Shown: one piece after another, positions 1 to 8,299 of the stretch
Layout: each line of letters begins with the position of its first letter
Position numbering within the stretch: the first letter of the stretch is position 1
Source of the DNA: Thermodesulfobacteriota bacterium
Lineage (GTDB): Bacteria > Desulfobacterota > QYQD01
Reading direction: 5' to 3'
Assembly (NCBI GenBank): GCA_031082315.1
Contig: JAVHLC010000010.1
Span: 1-43,070 of the forward strand
Length of the DNA: 43,070 bases
Notes under the pieces: model-generated
Databases searched by the model: none
What the model was told of the DNA's origin: nothing
Seen by the model: only the letters and a program-made list of their open reading frames with translations
Made by a program: the position numbers and the translations under genes

Positions 1-100
1 ATATCAAAGATCAATGGGAATACTTACATGCAAAAACCTAACCGGACAAAGCTGATTTAAAATCCTTCCTGTCCTCCCTTTTCCAAAGAGAGGAAATGCC

Positions 101-184
101 AAATCCCCCCACACCCCCCTTTTGCTAAGGGGGGAAAATATTGAAATCCCCCTTTATGAAAGGGGGATACAGGGGGATTTTCGG
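101..184. repeat. GC-rich palindromic repeat, family R1 (two units)
   Basis: Two adjacent palindromes made of a C-run, a short AT-rich centre and a G-run, ending in ATACAGGGGGATTTTC. Related copies lie at about 6460-6500, 10983-11028, 24663-24740, 27501-27533 and 39990-40017. The rest of 1-305 shows no gene I can support. Short open frames running in from the left edge stop at 41 or 60 and could be the tail of an upstream gene, but nothing decides which. Confidence 0.8.
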
Positions 185-237
185 ATGAAAACTAACTTAG
201 TCATGGTGTCATTCCGGGATGTGGAATCTTGTGCCAC

Positions 238-264
238 TTGACGTTTTGCCTGTTTCAGTATACT
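238..264 (+). promoter_or_regulatory. Possible sigma70 promoter of the M23 peptidase gene
   Basis: TTGACG at 238-243 and TATACT at 259-264 are good hexamers, but the spacer is only 15 bases. A purine-rich AAAAGGAG at 285-292 lies 13 bases before the ATG at 306. This is a weak call based on consensus alone. Confidence 0.3.
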
Positions 265-305
265 TTCGTAAGTTATAACAGCCTAAAAGGAGTAAATCTC
301 GCCTT

Positions 306-1649
306 ATGCTTAAATCCCGCTTTCCCATCACTGTATTCGGACTACTAATATTCTTTTTAATACTTGCAGTAGCCGCATTAAAATTTGAATTTTTTAAGCC
401 GGAGGTGCGCATTGCACCTGATGTTAACCGCGTAGGCACGGAAAAGACCATAACTATTACCGCTAAAGACAGGCTGAGCGGACTCAGGGAAATAGAGGTA
501 ACCCTTCTCCAGGGAGGTAAAAAGGTAGAAATGGCAAGGCAGTCTTTTCCCAGAGGAGGCCTGCTTTTGAGAGGAAACGTAAAAAGACACTCTACGCCTG
601 TAACGCTTCGCCCTCTTGGCGCGGGGCTGGTTAATGGTGAGGCCGTTCTCCGGGTATCGGTCCGGGATTATTCATGGTGGGGGTGGTTTTCAGGCAACAG
701 GCGCATCATAGATAAAAAGGTCTCCATTGACAGCAGGCCGCCTGACGTTTATGCCCTGAGCACCGCCCATAATATCAACCTGGGGGGCAGCGGGCTCGTT
801 GTCTATCAGGCAGAGAATGATGTTCCGGTGAGCGGTGTCTATGTAGGCCGGAAATTCTATCGCGGGTATCCAAAACCGGAAGGCCCTAAAGGGGTTTATG
901 TGGCCTATTTCGCCTTGCCGTGGGACGCACCGGCCGATGTTCCCCTATACCTTGCCGCTCGCGACGAGGCCGGCAATACGGCACGGGTGCCCTTTACGTA
1001 TCGTATAAAAACCCGCCGGTTCAGGGCAGATAATATCGCTCTCTCTCCGGCCTTTCTGCAGACCAAGATGCCGGAGCTTATGCAACATTATCCAGACCTT
1101 AAGGGGAGCCATGAAGAGGTCTTTGTGCAGGTTAACCACAAAATCAGGGTTGAAAATGACCGCAAAGTAGCGGAGATCTGTTCCCGTTCTGAGGCCGGGC
1201 CGCTCTGGACCGGGGCATTTCTGCGTATGCAAAACGCAGCGCCCATGGGCCTCTTTGCCGATCAGCGTATCTACACCTACAACGGGCAGGAAATAGACCG
1301 TGCTGTCCATCTGGGTATTGATTTGGCCTCAAACGAACGGGCGCCCATCCAGGCCGCCAATACCGGCAAGATTATCTTTACCGGATACCTCGGTATTTAC
1401 GGGAATACCGTTATCATGGACCACGGGCAGGGGATCTTCAGCCTGTATGCCCACTTAAGCAGCATCAATGTCGCTCCCGGGCAAATGGTGGAAAAGGGGA
1501 TGGTGTTGGGCTGCTCAGGTTCTACCGGTCTGGCCGGCGGCGACCACCTCCACTTTTCCATGCTGGTAGGCGGGACATTTGTCAATCCGGTCGAGTGGTG
1601 GGATGAACACTGGATCCAGGATAATGTCACCTTGAAATTATCCAACTGA
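306..1649 (+). CDS. Membrane-anchored M23 family metallopeptidase
   Basis: Predicted cell-wall endopeptidase of the LytM/M23 zinc family, 447 residues. An N-terminal hydrophobic segment (about 9-27) should anchor it in the inner membrane with the rest in the periplasm. Residues about 30-300 are beta-rich and unassigned. The C-terminal domain (about 330-430) has the full M23 signature: H335 and D339 in HLGID, H383 in YAHL, and H414 and H416 in HLHF. Such proteins cleave peptidoglycan cross-links or act as LytM regulators. All expected ligands are present, so an active enzyme is likely. It stands alone, with repeats on both sides. Confidence 0.88.
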   Translation: MLKSRFPITVFGLLIFFLILAVAALKFEFFKPEVRIAPDVNRVGTEKTITITAKDRLSGLREIEVTLLQGGKKVEMARQSFPRGGLLLRGNVKRHSTPVTLRPLGAGLVNGEAVLRVSVRDYSWWGWFSGNRRIIDKKVSIDSRPPDVYALSTAHNINLGGSGLVVYQAENDVPVSGVYVGRKFYRGYPKPEGPKGVYVAYFALPWDAPADVPLYLAARDEAGNTARVPFTYRIKTRRFRADNIALSPAFLQTKMPELMQHYPDLKGSHEEVFVQVNHKIRVENDRKVAEICSRSEAGPLWTGAFLRMQNAAPMGLFADQRIYTYNGQEIDRAVHLGIDLASNERAPIQAANTGKIIFTGYLGIYGNTVIMDHGQGIFSLYAHLSSINVAPGQMVEKGMVLGCSGSTGLAGGDHLHFSMLVGGTFVNPVEWWDEHWIQDNVTLKLSN

Positions 1650-1658
1650 GCAACCTAG

Positions 1659-1781
1659 ACGGCTTCATAAAAAGCCTATTTCACCGCTGAGTACGCAGAG
1701 TGCGCAGAGAAAGCCCCTAAACCATAAAACATATAACCTCAGCGTCCTCGGCGACCTCTGCGGTAAAATTTTACTTTTCAC
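1659..1781. repeat. Intergenic palindromic repeat, family R2
   Basis: Built from CACCGCTGAG and ACGCAGAG words on the left and their complements (CTCAGCG, CCTCTGCGG) on the right, so the RNA or single strand can fold on itself. A clearly related copy in the opposite orientation is at 41321-41452. A variant using CACCGCAAAGG is at 4486-4645 and a fragment is at about 37842-37877. It fills the gap between the M23 gene and mutL. Confidence 0.75.
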
Positions 1782-1795
1782 GAGATCATCAAACT

Positions 1796-3556
1796 TTGGC
1801 AAAAATCAGGATACTCTCTGAATCCCTTACCAATCAGATTGCGGCCGGAGAGGTCATCGAACGTCCGGCCTCGGTGGTGAAAGAACTCATTGAAAACGCC
1901 TTAGATGCCCGGGCAAAGCGCATAGAGGTGGAGGTAACGGGCGGCGGACAGCAGCTTATCCGGGTCATAGATAATGGCGAGGGGATGGATCGTGAGGATA
2001 TCCTCCTTTCTCTGGAACGCCACGCCACCAGCAAGATTGCGACCGATACGGACCTGTTCCACATTAACACCCTGGGATTCAGGGGAGAGGCCCTGCCCAG
2101 CATCGCCTCCGTCTCCAGGATGGCACTGATATCCCGTCGCCGCGGTGATATATCCGGGCATCGGGTTATCATCCATTATGGCCGCATAAAAGAAGTCCTG
2201 GAAACGGGCTGCCCGGAAGGGACAGTGGTTGAAGTAAGGGATCTCTTCGGCAACCTGCCGGCCCGCCGGAAGTTCCTTAAGTCATACGACACGGAGACCG
2301 GACATATCCAGGACGTCGTTGAGCATATAGCGCTTGCCGCCTGCGCCGTGCAATTTATCTTCTCTAATGATGGGCGCGGGGTGTTTACCACTTCATCCGG
2401 CGAAAAGCCCGAGGATCGCCTGCAAGCCATATTTCATCTTGACCACAGCAGTAAACTGATCCCGGTGTCAAATGTCCGCGGAGAGATAGCCCTCTCCGGT
2501 TATATAGCCGGGCCGGAGATAAACCGGGCCTCTTTACGGTCCCTCTGCATCTTTATCAACGGACGTTTTGTACGTGACCGGATCATCCAGCATGCCGTCC
2601 TTGAGGCCTACGAAAGCTTCCTTATGAAGGGACGCTATCCGGTCGGAGCCCTCTACGTAATGCTTCCTCCGGCCGGGGTGGATGTAAATGTGCACCCAAC
2701 CAAACATGAGGTTCGTTTCAAGGAACCCAAGTTGATACATCAGATAGTCAGTGAAGGCATCCGCGCGGCCATTCTCTCCCGGCAAAAAGCCGGAGGGCCG
2801 GGACCGGCCGAGACGCACCGCTCATGGGAACCATATAGAGAACCCTATAAATCTGCCTGCGGCGTGGCTATCCATCAGACACAGGGCCTCTTTTCTGAAG
2901 AACCTCTAAAGGTCGGGGGCAGTGTGCAGGAAAAAGCGGCTCCATACACCGGTTCTCTTCCATTGACCCAACCCCCACCTTCTGATTTGCGACTTATCGG
3001 CCAGTTGGCCGCAAGCTACCTCCTTTGCCAGTCGGAAGAAGGGCTGATTATCATCGACCAGCATGCCGCTCACGAACGCATCCTTTTTGAGAGTCTCAAA
3101 GACAGACTCCGGAAGGGTGGGATTGATAGCCAGCAACTCCTCTTTCCTGTAACCCTTGAACTGGCCCGATCCGAAAGAGAGGCCTTATCCGGCCATCTTG
3201 CGGATTTCGCCGCATTGGGGATGGAGATAGCCCCGTTTGGCGGAGAAACCTTTGTTATCCGGGCTGCGCCCGCCATACTCTCCAACCGGGATATAAAGGG
3301 ATTGGTGGAATCGGCCCTGGCTATCATGGCCACTGCCGGAGGCTCGTTCCTGGACGAAAGACTCCTTAATGATATTCTGGCCCTTATGGCCTGCCACGCC
3401 GCCATAAAAGCCGGACAACCGCTGACGGTCGAGGAAATGGAGAGCCTTTTGCAGCAGCTTAACTCCTGTCCCGTTTCTTCAAACTGCCCGCATGGCCGGC
3501 CCATCCGGCAGCTCTACACGTACTATGAATTGGAAAAAGGCTTCAAGCGTAAATAA
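1796..3556 (+). CDS. mutL: DNA mismatch repair protein MutL
   Basis: MutL homologue of 586 residues that couples mismatch recognition by MutS to strand removal. The N-terminal GHKL ATPase is complete: ELIENALDA, DNGEGM, and the LGFRGEAL lid motif. A low-similarity linker (about 335-395) joins it to a C-terminal dimerisation domain. That domain carries the metal-dependent endonuclease signature DQHAAHERILFE (D421 onward), plus ACHAAIKAG and CPHGRP, so strand nicking without MutH is expected. The start is TTG at 1796, because the conserved MAKIRIL N-terminus begins there and no ATG is near. The 3' end overlaps miaA, so the two are probably co-transcribed. Confidence 0.96.
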   Translation: MAKIRILSESLTNQIAAGEVIERPASVVKELIENALDARAKRIEVEVTGGGQQLIRVIDNGEGMDREDILLSLERHATSKIATDTDLFHINTLGFRGEALPSIASVSRMALISRRRGDISGHRVIIHYGRIKEVLETGCPEGTVVEVRDLFGNLPARRKFLKSYDTETGHIQDVVEHIALAACAVQFIFSNDGRGVFTTSSGEKPEDRLQAIFHLDHSSKLIPVSNVRGEIALSGYIAGPEINRASLRSLCIFINGRFVRDRIIQHAVLEAYESFLMKGRYPVGALYVMLPPAGVDVNVHPTKHEVRFKEPKLIHQIVSEGIRAAILSRQKAGGPGPAETHRSWEPYREPYKSACGVAIHQTQGLFSEEPLKVGGSVQEKAAPYTGSLPLTQPPPSDLRLIGQLAASYLLCQSEEGLIIIDQHAAHERILFESLKDRLRKGGIDSQQLLFPVTLELARSEREALSGHLADFAALGMEIAPFGGETFVIRAAPAILSNRDIKGLVESALAIMATAGGSFLDERLLNDILALMACHAAIKAGQPLTVEEMESLLQQLNSCPVSSNCPHGRPIRQLYTYYELEKGFKRK

Positions 3557-4475
3557 AAAACTGCCGCTGATTATCATTGCCGGGCCGACGGGAGTTGGAA
3601 AGACCGGCCTGTCCATTGCGCTGGCCCGGGAGTCCGGCGGTGAGATCATAAATGCCGATTCCATGCAGATTTATAGGCTGATGGACATCGGCACGGCCAA
3701 GCCTTCACCAGAGGAAAGAAAACTGGCGCCGCACCATCTCCTGGATATCGTCTATCCGGATGAGGTGTATAATGCCGCCCGCTACCGGCAGGATGCGGAA
3801 AGGGTTATCGGGGATATATCCGGGCGGGAGAAATGCGCCTTTGTGGCCGGAGGAACCGGCCTTTATATCAAGGCCCTGACGCGCGGCCTCTTTTATCTTC
3901 CGGTTGCAGACGAGACCATACGCCAGACGTTACGGAACGAAATGGAAAAAAACGGCCCGGACCGCCTCTATGCAGAATTGAAAGAGGTAGATCCGGGGAC
4001 CGCCGAGAAAATCCACAGCCACGATAAGGTGCGCATCCTGCGGGCCATCGAGGTATTCCGCCTGACCGGCAAACCTATTTCAGTTTATCAATCCGAGCAT
4101 GAATTTAGCGACAGCAAATATGACACGTTAAAAATAGGGCTTGAACTCGAGCGTGATAAGCTTTATGAAAGGATCGAGATTCGCTCACATGAGATGTTGG
4201 AGGCGGGCCTGATTGATGAGGTCAAGGGACTTCTTGCGGCCGGTTACGCTAATGACCTCAAACCCATGCAGTCGCTCGGCTATCGGCACGTCATCCGGTA
4301 TCTCGAAGGTGAATACACCTTTGATGAGATGCTGCGTACCATGATCCGGGACACCAGGCGTTATGCCAAGAGACAGTTGACGTGGTTCAGAGGCGACCCG
4401 GAAATAAAGTGGTATGCGCCGTCGGATGCAGATGAAATCGTCCGGCAGGTAAGGTTGTTTTTGCAAAGATCGTAA
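3525..4475 (+). CDS. miaA: tRNA dimethylallyltransferase MiaA
   Basis: Transfers the dimethylallyl group to the N6 of A37 in tRNAs that read U-starting codons. Visible motifs are the P-loop GPTGVGKT, the substrate loop NADSMQIYR followed by MDIGTAKPS, GGTGLYIKAL, and the C-terminal DTRRYAKRQLTWFR. I place the start at the ATG at 3525, giving 316 residues and overlapping mutL by 32 bases. An in-frame ATG at 3492 would add 11 residues unlike the family. The mutL-miaA order is common in bacteria and fits one transcript. Confidence 0.95.
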   Translation: MNWKKASSVNKKLPLIIIAGPTGVGKTGLSIALARESGGEIINADSMQIYRLMDIGTAKPSPEERKLAPHHLLDIVYPDEVYNAARYRQDAERVIGDISGREKCAFVAGGTGLYIKALTRGLFYLPVADETIRQTLRNEMEKNGPDRLYAELKEVDPGTAEKIHSHDKVRILRAIEVFRLTGKPISVYQSEHEFSDSKYDTLKIGLELERDKLYERIEIRSHEMLEAGLIDEVKGLLAAGYANDLKPMQSLGYRHVIRYLEGEYTFDEMLRTMIRDTRRYAKRQLTWFRGDPEIKWYAPSDADEIVRQVRLFLQRS

Positions 4476-4485
4476 AAACTTTTTT

Positions 4486-4645
4486 CACCGCAAAGGCGCA
4501 AAGCACGCAGAGAAAAAATGTATTAAGCCCAAATGCCAAAACACTAAGCCAGTGATACTTTTGACATTTTAACTTTGGGCTTGACTTGACATCTGAGCTT
4601 TGTCATTTGTCATTTAACTTTGCGTGCTTTGCGTCTTTGCGGTGA
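4486..4645. repeat. Intergenic palindromic repeat, family R2 variant
   Basis: The left arm contains CACCGCAAAGGCGCAAAGCA and the right arm carries the complementary TGCTTTGCGTCTTTGCGGTG, so the ends can pair over about 20 bases around a 100-base loop. It lies between miaA and the DUF3786 gene. Confidence 0.75.
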
Positions 4646-4664
4646 GCATATTGTCGGGTGAAAC

Positions 4665-5303
4665 ATGCCTTTTGAAGAGGCTTACCAGGAATCGATCTCG
4701 TTAGCCAGGAAAACATTGGCCGTGATGGAGCCGGAACCAATCTCCATAAGAACCGGCGGCCGCTGGGAAGGAAACGCCCGGGGCGAAGGGCTCCTCCATC
4801 TCACTTTCTGGGCCGGAGAGTGCGCCATCCACTTCCCGGAAGTGGAAATCGAAGTTATCACCGGCCCAAAAACGCTAAAACCAACGGAACAAATCGTTAT
4901 CCTCCATTACCTGATACACGCCCGGGGAGTTCCGATCACGGGAAACTGGATAACCTTCCGGCAGGTCCCGTCCGGCCAGTTTTACTATGAACCTTTCGTC
5001 AAGAGGTGCATTAAGCCTTTCACCGGTTTATTTGGCCGTCACCCGGAGATATTGCGGGAATTTTCCAAGGGGCTGCCTACCCTGTCCTCTATTGGGCTGG
5101 GCGACATCTCGCTCGTGTGTCGTCCGCTCCCCAATATCCCCCTAGCCTTTGTACTCTGGCAGGGGGATGACGAATTCCCGGCAGAAGGAAACATCCTCTT
5201 TGATGAAACGATCCCTTCCTTCCTCCCTACGGAAGACATAGTGGTGCTTGCCAGTATCCTTACCTATGGTCTTCTCGGCCGGGGGAGGAAACTTCTCGAA
5301 TAA
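4665..5303 (+). CDS. DUF3786 domain-containing protein
   Basis: A 212-residue soluble protein matching what I know of DUF3786, a family of unknown function largely confined to anaerobes. Its members often sit near corrinoid or acetyl-CoA pathway genes. Typical elements are the WAGECAIHFPEVEI stretch (about 50-65), ILHYLIHARG (about 85-95), and the C-terminal acidic segment with VLASILTYGLLGR. There is no signal peptide or membrane segment. The ATG at 4665 follows a GGGTGA Shine-Dalgarno sequence. No corrinoid or acetyl-CoA gene is nearby, so its role here is unknown. Confidence 0.75.
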   Translation: MPFEEAYQESISLARKTLAVMEPEPISIRTGGRWEGNARGEGLLHLTFWAGECAIHFPEVEIEVITGPKTLKPTEQIVILHYLIHARGVPITGNWITFRQVPSGQFYYEPFVKRCIKPFTGLFGRHPEILREFSKGLPTLSSIGLGDISLVCRPLPNIPLAFVLWQGDDEFPAEGNILFDETIPSFLPTEDIVVLASILTYGLLGRGRKLLE

Positions 5304-5311
5304 ACCAGGAA

Positions 5312-5602
5312 TTTTGGACGCAGATGAACGCAGATTGACAGGATTTGTAATAATTTAGCTTTTGAAAATACATGATAAAAAGTGCAAAGAAACATATCAA
5401 ATCTGGAAATCAGGGACTCAGGGAAGTGCAAACCCAAATAAAGCGGGTCTATCTTTTCCTGATTTTCTGAGTTCCAGATTAATAGCCTTTTCTGAATGTA
5501 GGACTGTTTAAAACACCTAACGTGTTACAAGGATTTTAAATATAGACAGATAATTTGGGGGGAAATTTTTCTGCGGATATCGGCGAAAATCTGTGTCCTG
5601 AC
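5312..5602. repeat. Composite intergenic repeat, family R5
   Basis: Fills the gene-free stretch before ridA. The left end reads TTTTGGACGCAGATGAACGC and the right end GCGAAAATCTGTGTCCTGA, a loosely inverted pair. The same two ends recur at 41277-41502 around a different interior. Inside this copy is a separate hairpin with arms AATCTGGAA (about 5399) and TTCCAGATT (about 5472). Confidence 0.65.
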
Positions 5603-5613
5603 AGGGAAAAAAG

Positions 5614-5994
5614 ATGAAAAAGATCATTACTACAAAAGCGGCGCCGGAGGCCATAGGGCCGTATAGTCAGGCGGTCATGGCCGGCGGCCAGTTGTTCATC
5701 TCCGGGCAGATCGCCCTTGACCCGGTCACCGGAGAGATGGTCAATGTAGATATAGCCGCCGAGACCGGGCAGATTCTGAAAAATCTTGGGGCGATATTAA
5801 GAGCGGCAGGTATGGGCTATGCGGATGTGGTGCAGGCTACTGTCTATCTGAGAGACTTGAATGACTTTGCCGCCATGAATGCCGTCTATGGTGAATTCTT
5901 TAAAGACGATCCGCCGGCCCGGGCCACCGTGGAGGTTTCCGGGTTGCCCAAAGACGCGCGGGTAGAGATGGCCTTTATTGCAGTGAAAAATTAA
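5614..5994 (+). CDS. ridA: RidA family enamine/imine deaminase
   Basis: A 126-residue YjgF/YER057c/UK114 protein that hydrolyses reactive enamine/imine intermediates, such as those released by PLP-dependent dehydratases, in the cytosol as a trimer. It shows IGPYSQAV near the N-terminus, LFISGQIALDP, and the C-terminal signature ending in ARATVEV followed by LPKDARVEMAFIA. The arginine in the PPARATVEV segment is the expected substrate-carboxylate ligand. Length is normal. The ATG at 5614 follows a purine-rich GGGAAAAAAG. Confidence 0.95.
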   Translation: MKKIITTKAAPEAIGPYSQAVMAGGQLFISGQIALDPVTGEMVNVDIAAETGQILKNLGAILRAAGMGYADVVQATVYLRDLNDFAAMNAVYGEFFKDDPPARATVEVSGLPKDARVEMAFIAVKN

Positions 5995-6042
5995 TAAGCA
6001 ATCAGCCGTCAGCATTCAGCGTTCAGCCTTGAGGAGACAATA

Positions 6043-6828
6043 ATGAACGAGACAATGACGCTTGGCCTGGATGACATATTTCCCTTTGACTGCCGGAAGG
6101 GCTTGAACTGCTTCAACCGGTGCTGCCGGGATATCAACCTTTTTCTGACTCCTTACGACATAATGCGCCTAAAAAATAATCTGGGACTCTCATCGAGAAA
6201 ATTCCTGGATACATATACTGCGGCCATCTATATGGAAGAGATCGGCCACCCCCTGGTGGTAATGAAGATGATAGGGGACGAGAAACTCTGCCCGTTTTCC
6301 AGTCCGGATGGATGCCGGGTATATCCAGACCGCCCTTGGTCATGCCGCATCTTTCCGCTGGAACCATGTATTGACAAAGCCAGGGACAGCAGACCGGCAA
6401 CGCCCTTGTATTCAGTAGTTAAGAGGCCATTTTGCCTGGGCTTTAATGAAAAAAATTTTCCTTGGGGAAAGGGGGATACAGGGGGATTGCCAGGAGAAAA
6501 TAACTTGTTAACCATAAGGAAATGGCGGGAGAGACAAGGGACGGCCGTTTACGAAGAGATGAACGACCTGTGGTCTCAGGTAACCCTTAGCGAGAGGTTT
6601 CCCGCCGGCGGTCTGGACAAAACGGGCATACAGATGTTCTTTCTCGCCAGTTACAGCCTGGACGAATTCGCTCAACTGGTGTGCAGACAAGGCTTCCTGG
6701 ATACATACAACCTTAAGGGCGAAGAGATAAGGCCAGCGTTACAAGACGAACTTTCTCTCTTTAAGTTTGCGTGCAGGTGGCTTCGGGTTGCGTTGCTTGG
6801 TGAAAAAATACCACTTATTAGCGACTAG
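6043..6828 (+). CDS. YkgJ family cysteine-cluster protein
   Basis: A 261-residue cytosolic protein with the N-terminal cysteine cluster of the YkgJ (UPF0153) family, thought to bind zinc or iron. Visible cysteines include those in FDCRKGLNCFNRCC, the CPF/CRVYPDRPWSCRIFPLEPC region and RPFCLGF. Function is unknown in most members. Residues about 140-153 are encoded by a copy of repeat R1 (6460-6500) that keeps the frame open, so this part of the protein is probably a late insertion. The start at 6043 has a strong GAGGAGA Shine-Dalgarno sequence. Confidence 0.85.
   Translation: MNETMTLGLDDIFPFDCRKGLNCFNRCCRDINLFLTPYDIMRLKNNLGLSSRKFLDTYTAAIYMEEIGHPLVVMKMIGDEKLCPFSSPDGCRVYPDRPWSCRIFPLEPCIDKARDSRPATPLYSVVKRPFCLGFNEKNFPWGKGDTGGLPGENNLLTIRKWRERQGTAVYEEMNDLWSQVTLSERFPAGGLDKTGIQMFFLASYSLDEFAQLVCRQGFLDTYNLKGEEIRPALQDELSLFKFACRWLRVALLGEKIPLISD
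6460..6500. repeat. R1 repeat unit inside the ykgJ-like coding sequence
   Basis: The stretch containing AAAGGGGGATACAGGGGGAT followed by an AGGAGAAAA tail matches the right half of the intergenic R1 copy at about 24711-24751 at most positions. It is read in frame and adds a Gly-rich segment to the protein. Confidence 0.75.
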
Positions 6829-6960
6829 GGCTTAGCGTTTAGTAAAAATAAAGCGCACCCACTTTGTTATTTGTTATGCGCTACAGGCTACGCGCTGCCT
6901 TATAGGAGCGACCTCCAGGCGCGACTCAAAGCTGAAAGCTGACTGCTGATAGCTGAACGC

Positions 6961-8169
6961 TTACCTGGGGTTGATAATCACCATCTCATCCGGTGACGTG
7001 GTGATCGCCTCAAGGCCCTCCGGCGTAAGAACGTAGGTATCTTCAACGCCTATGTGCCCCACCCCGGGGAAGATGAGCTTTGGCTCGACGGCAAAAGTCA
7101 TCCCGGCCTCCAGCCGCAGGGGATTCCGGGCCGAAAAGACCGGCAGCTCATCTACTTCCAACCCTATGCCGTGGCCGATAAACGGCATTCTGGCCTCTCC
7201 ACAGCCCATAAAGTTGTCCGCATAGCCCAGAGAGGCCGCCTTGTCAGAGGCCCATTCATAGATGCGGCCACAGGTCTCGCCCACCCTTATCTTTTCCCGG
7301 AGTCCATAGTGTATCTCAATGACCGCCTCATAAGCCTTTTTCAACTCCTCGGGCAGGAAACCGAGGGCAAACATCCTGGTCTGGTCGGTCATATAACCAT
7401 TTACACATCCTCCCAGGTCAATGCTAACCGGCTCCCCCACCGAGATAACCTTGCTTGACGCCCCCTGGCTGAAGGCCGGATTGATACCCCTGCCTCCGGT
7501 GGCCCCCTTAAAGTAAGAAGGTTCCGCGCCGGACGGCCCGGATAGTATGTGCCCAAAGAAGAGTTCCTGATTCCAGGCCCGCATACGCATAAATCCCTGG
7601 TGGCCGGCCCGGCGGAGCCGGTATTCAAGCTCAATGGAAAGTTCCAGTTCGGTCATCCCCGGCCGCAATAAATCCGGCACTTCTTTAATAACGCTGTTCA
7701 ATTGTCCGGCGGCCTGCCGCAGCCATTCTATCTCCAGGGGAGACTTGAGCATCCGCACCTCGCGAATGGCATGAGCGATGTCTGTTATTTCCACTCCCGG
7801 AAATACGTCATTTCTTAAATAAAGATATAGCTTGGCCGGGATGACATCCATTTCCAGGCCCAGAAACCCCGGGACATCATAACCATGCCCGGCTATCGTC
7901 TTGGTTATCTCCCGCACACCGCCAAACGGTATGACGTTTTCAAGGGAAGACTCCGCTCTCGCCCGTGCCGGATTGCGCCTGACCATGAGAAGGGGCGCGC
8001 CGCTCAGGGGCACAAAAAGATACGCATCCTGCAGCGTGCCGCTAAAATAGTAAAGGTCTGCATTCTGTCTTATGAGGGCCCCAGCGATGCCCAACGTCTG
8101 CATCTTTTCCTGGAGCCGCTGTGTGCGGGCCTTTAAGATGTCGCTTTTAAAAACAGGCGTAGCATTCAT
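6961..8169 (-). CDS. M24 family metallopeptidase (Xaa-Pro aminopeptidase-like)
   Basis: A 402-residue pita-bread dinuclear metallopeptidase with an N-terminal creatinase-type domain (1-150) and a C-terminal catalytic domain. All five metal ligands are visible: D251 (SIDLGG), D262 (MTDQTR), H333 (IGHGIG), E362 (AVEPK) and E376 (GVEDTY). The family removes N-terminal residues before proline or acts on related small substrates. The exact substrate cannot be told from sequence. There is no signal peptide, so it is cytosolic. The ATG at 8169 faces the divergent receiver-kinase gene across about 130 bases. Confidence 0.9.
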   Translation of the reverse strand: MNATPVFKSDILKARTQRLQEKMQTLGIAGALIRQNADLYYFSGTLQDAYLFVPLSGAPLLMVRRNPARARAESSLENVIPFGGVREITKTIAGHGYDVPGFLGLEMDVIPAKLYLYLRNDVFPGVEITDIAHAIREVRMLKSPLEIEWLRQAAGQLNSVIKEVPDLLRPGMTELELSIELEYRLRRAGHQGFMRMRAWNQELFFGHILSGPSGAEPSYFKGATGGRGINPAFSQGASSKVISVGEPVSIDLGGCVNGYMTDQTRMFALGFLPEELKKAYEAVIEIHYGLREKIRVGETCGRIYEWASDKAASLGYADNFMGCGEARMPFIGHGIGLEVDELPVFSARNPLRLEAGMTFAVEPKLIFPGVGHIGVEDTYVLTPEGLEAITTSPDEMVIINPR

Positions 8170-8299
8170 ATAATTGTCACTCTTCCCGGTCTCTATAACT
8201 TAATTCTCACTAAGCTGCCCATACGTCAAGGCAAAAATTAGATTTCTTGACATGAAATCCAAATACCCATAATATTCCTATAACCCATCAGGTAAAAAT

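Noticed and set aside
1-60. Open frames entering from the left edge, stopping at 41 or 60
   Set aside because: Too short to choose a frame or family; may be the end of an upstream gene.
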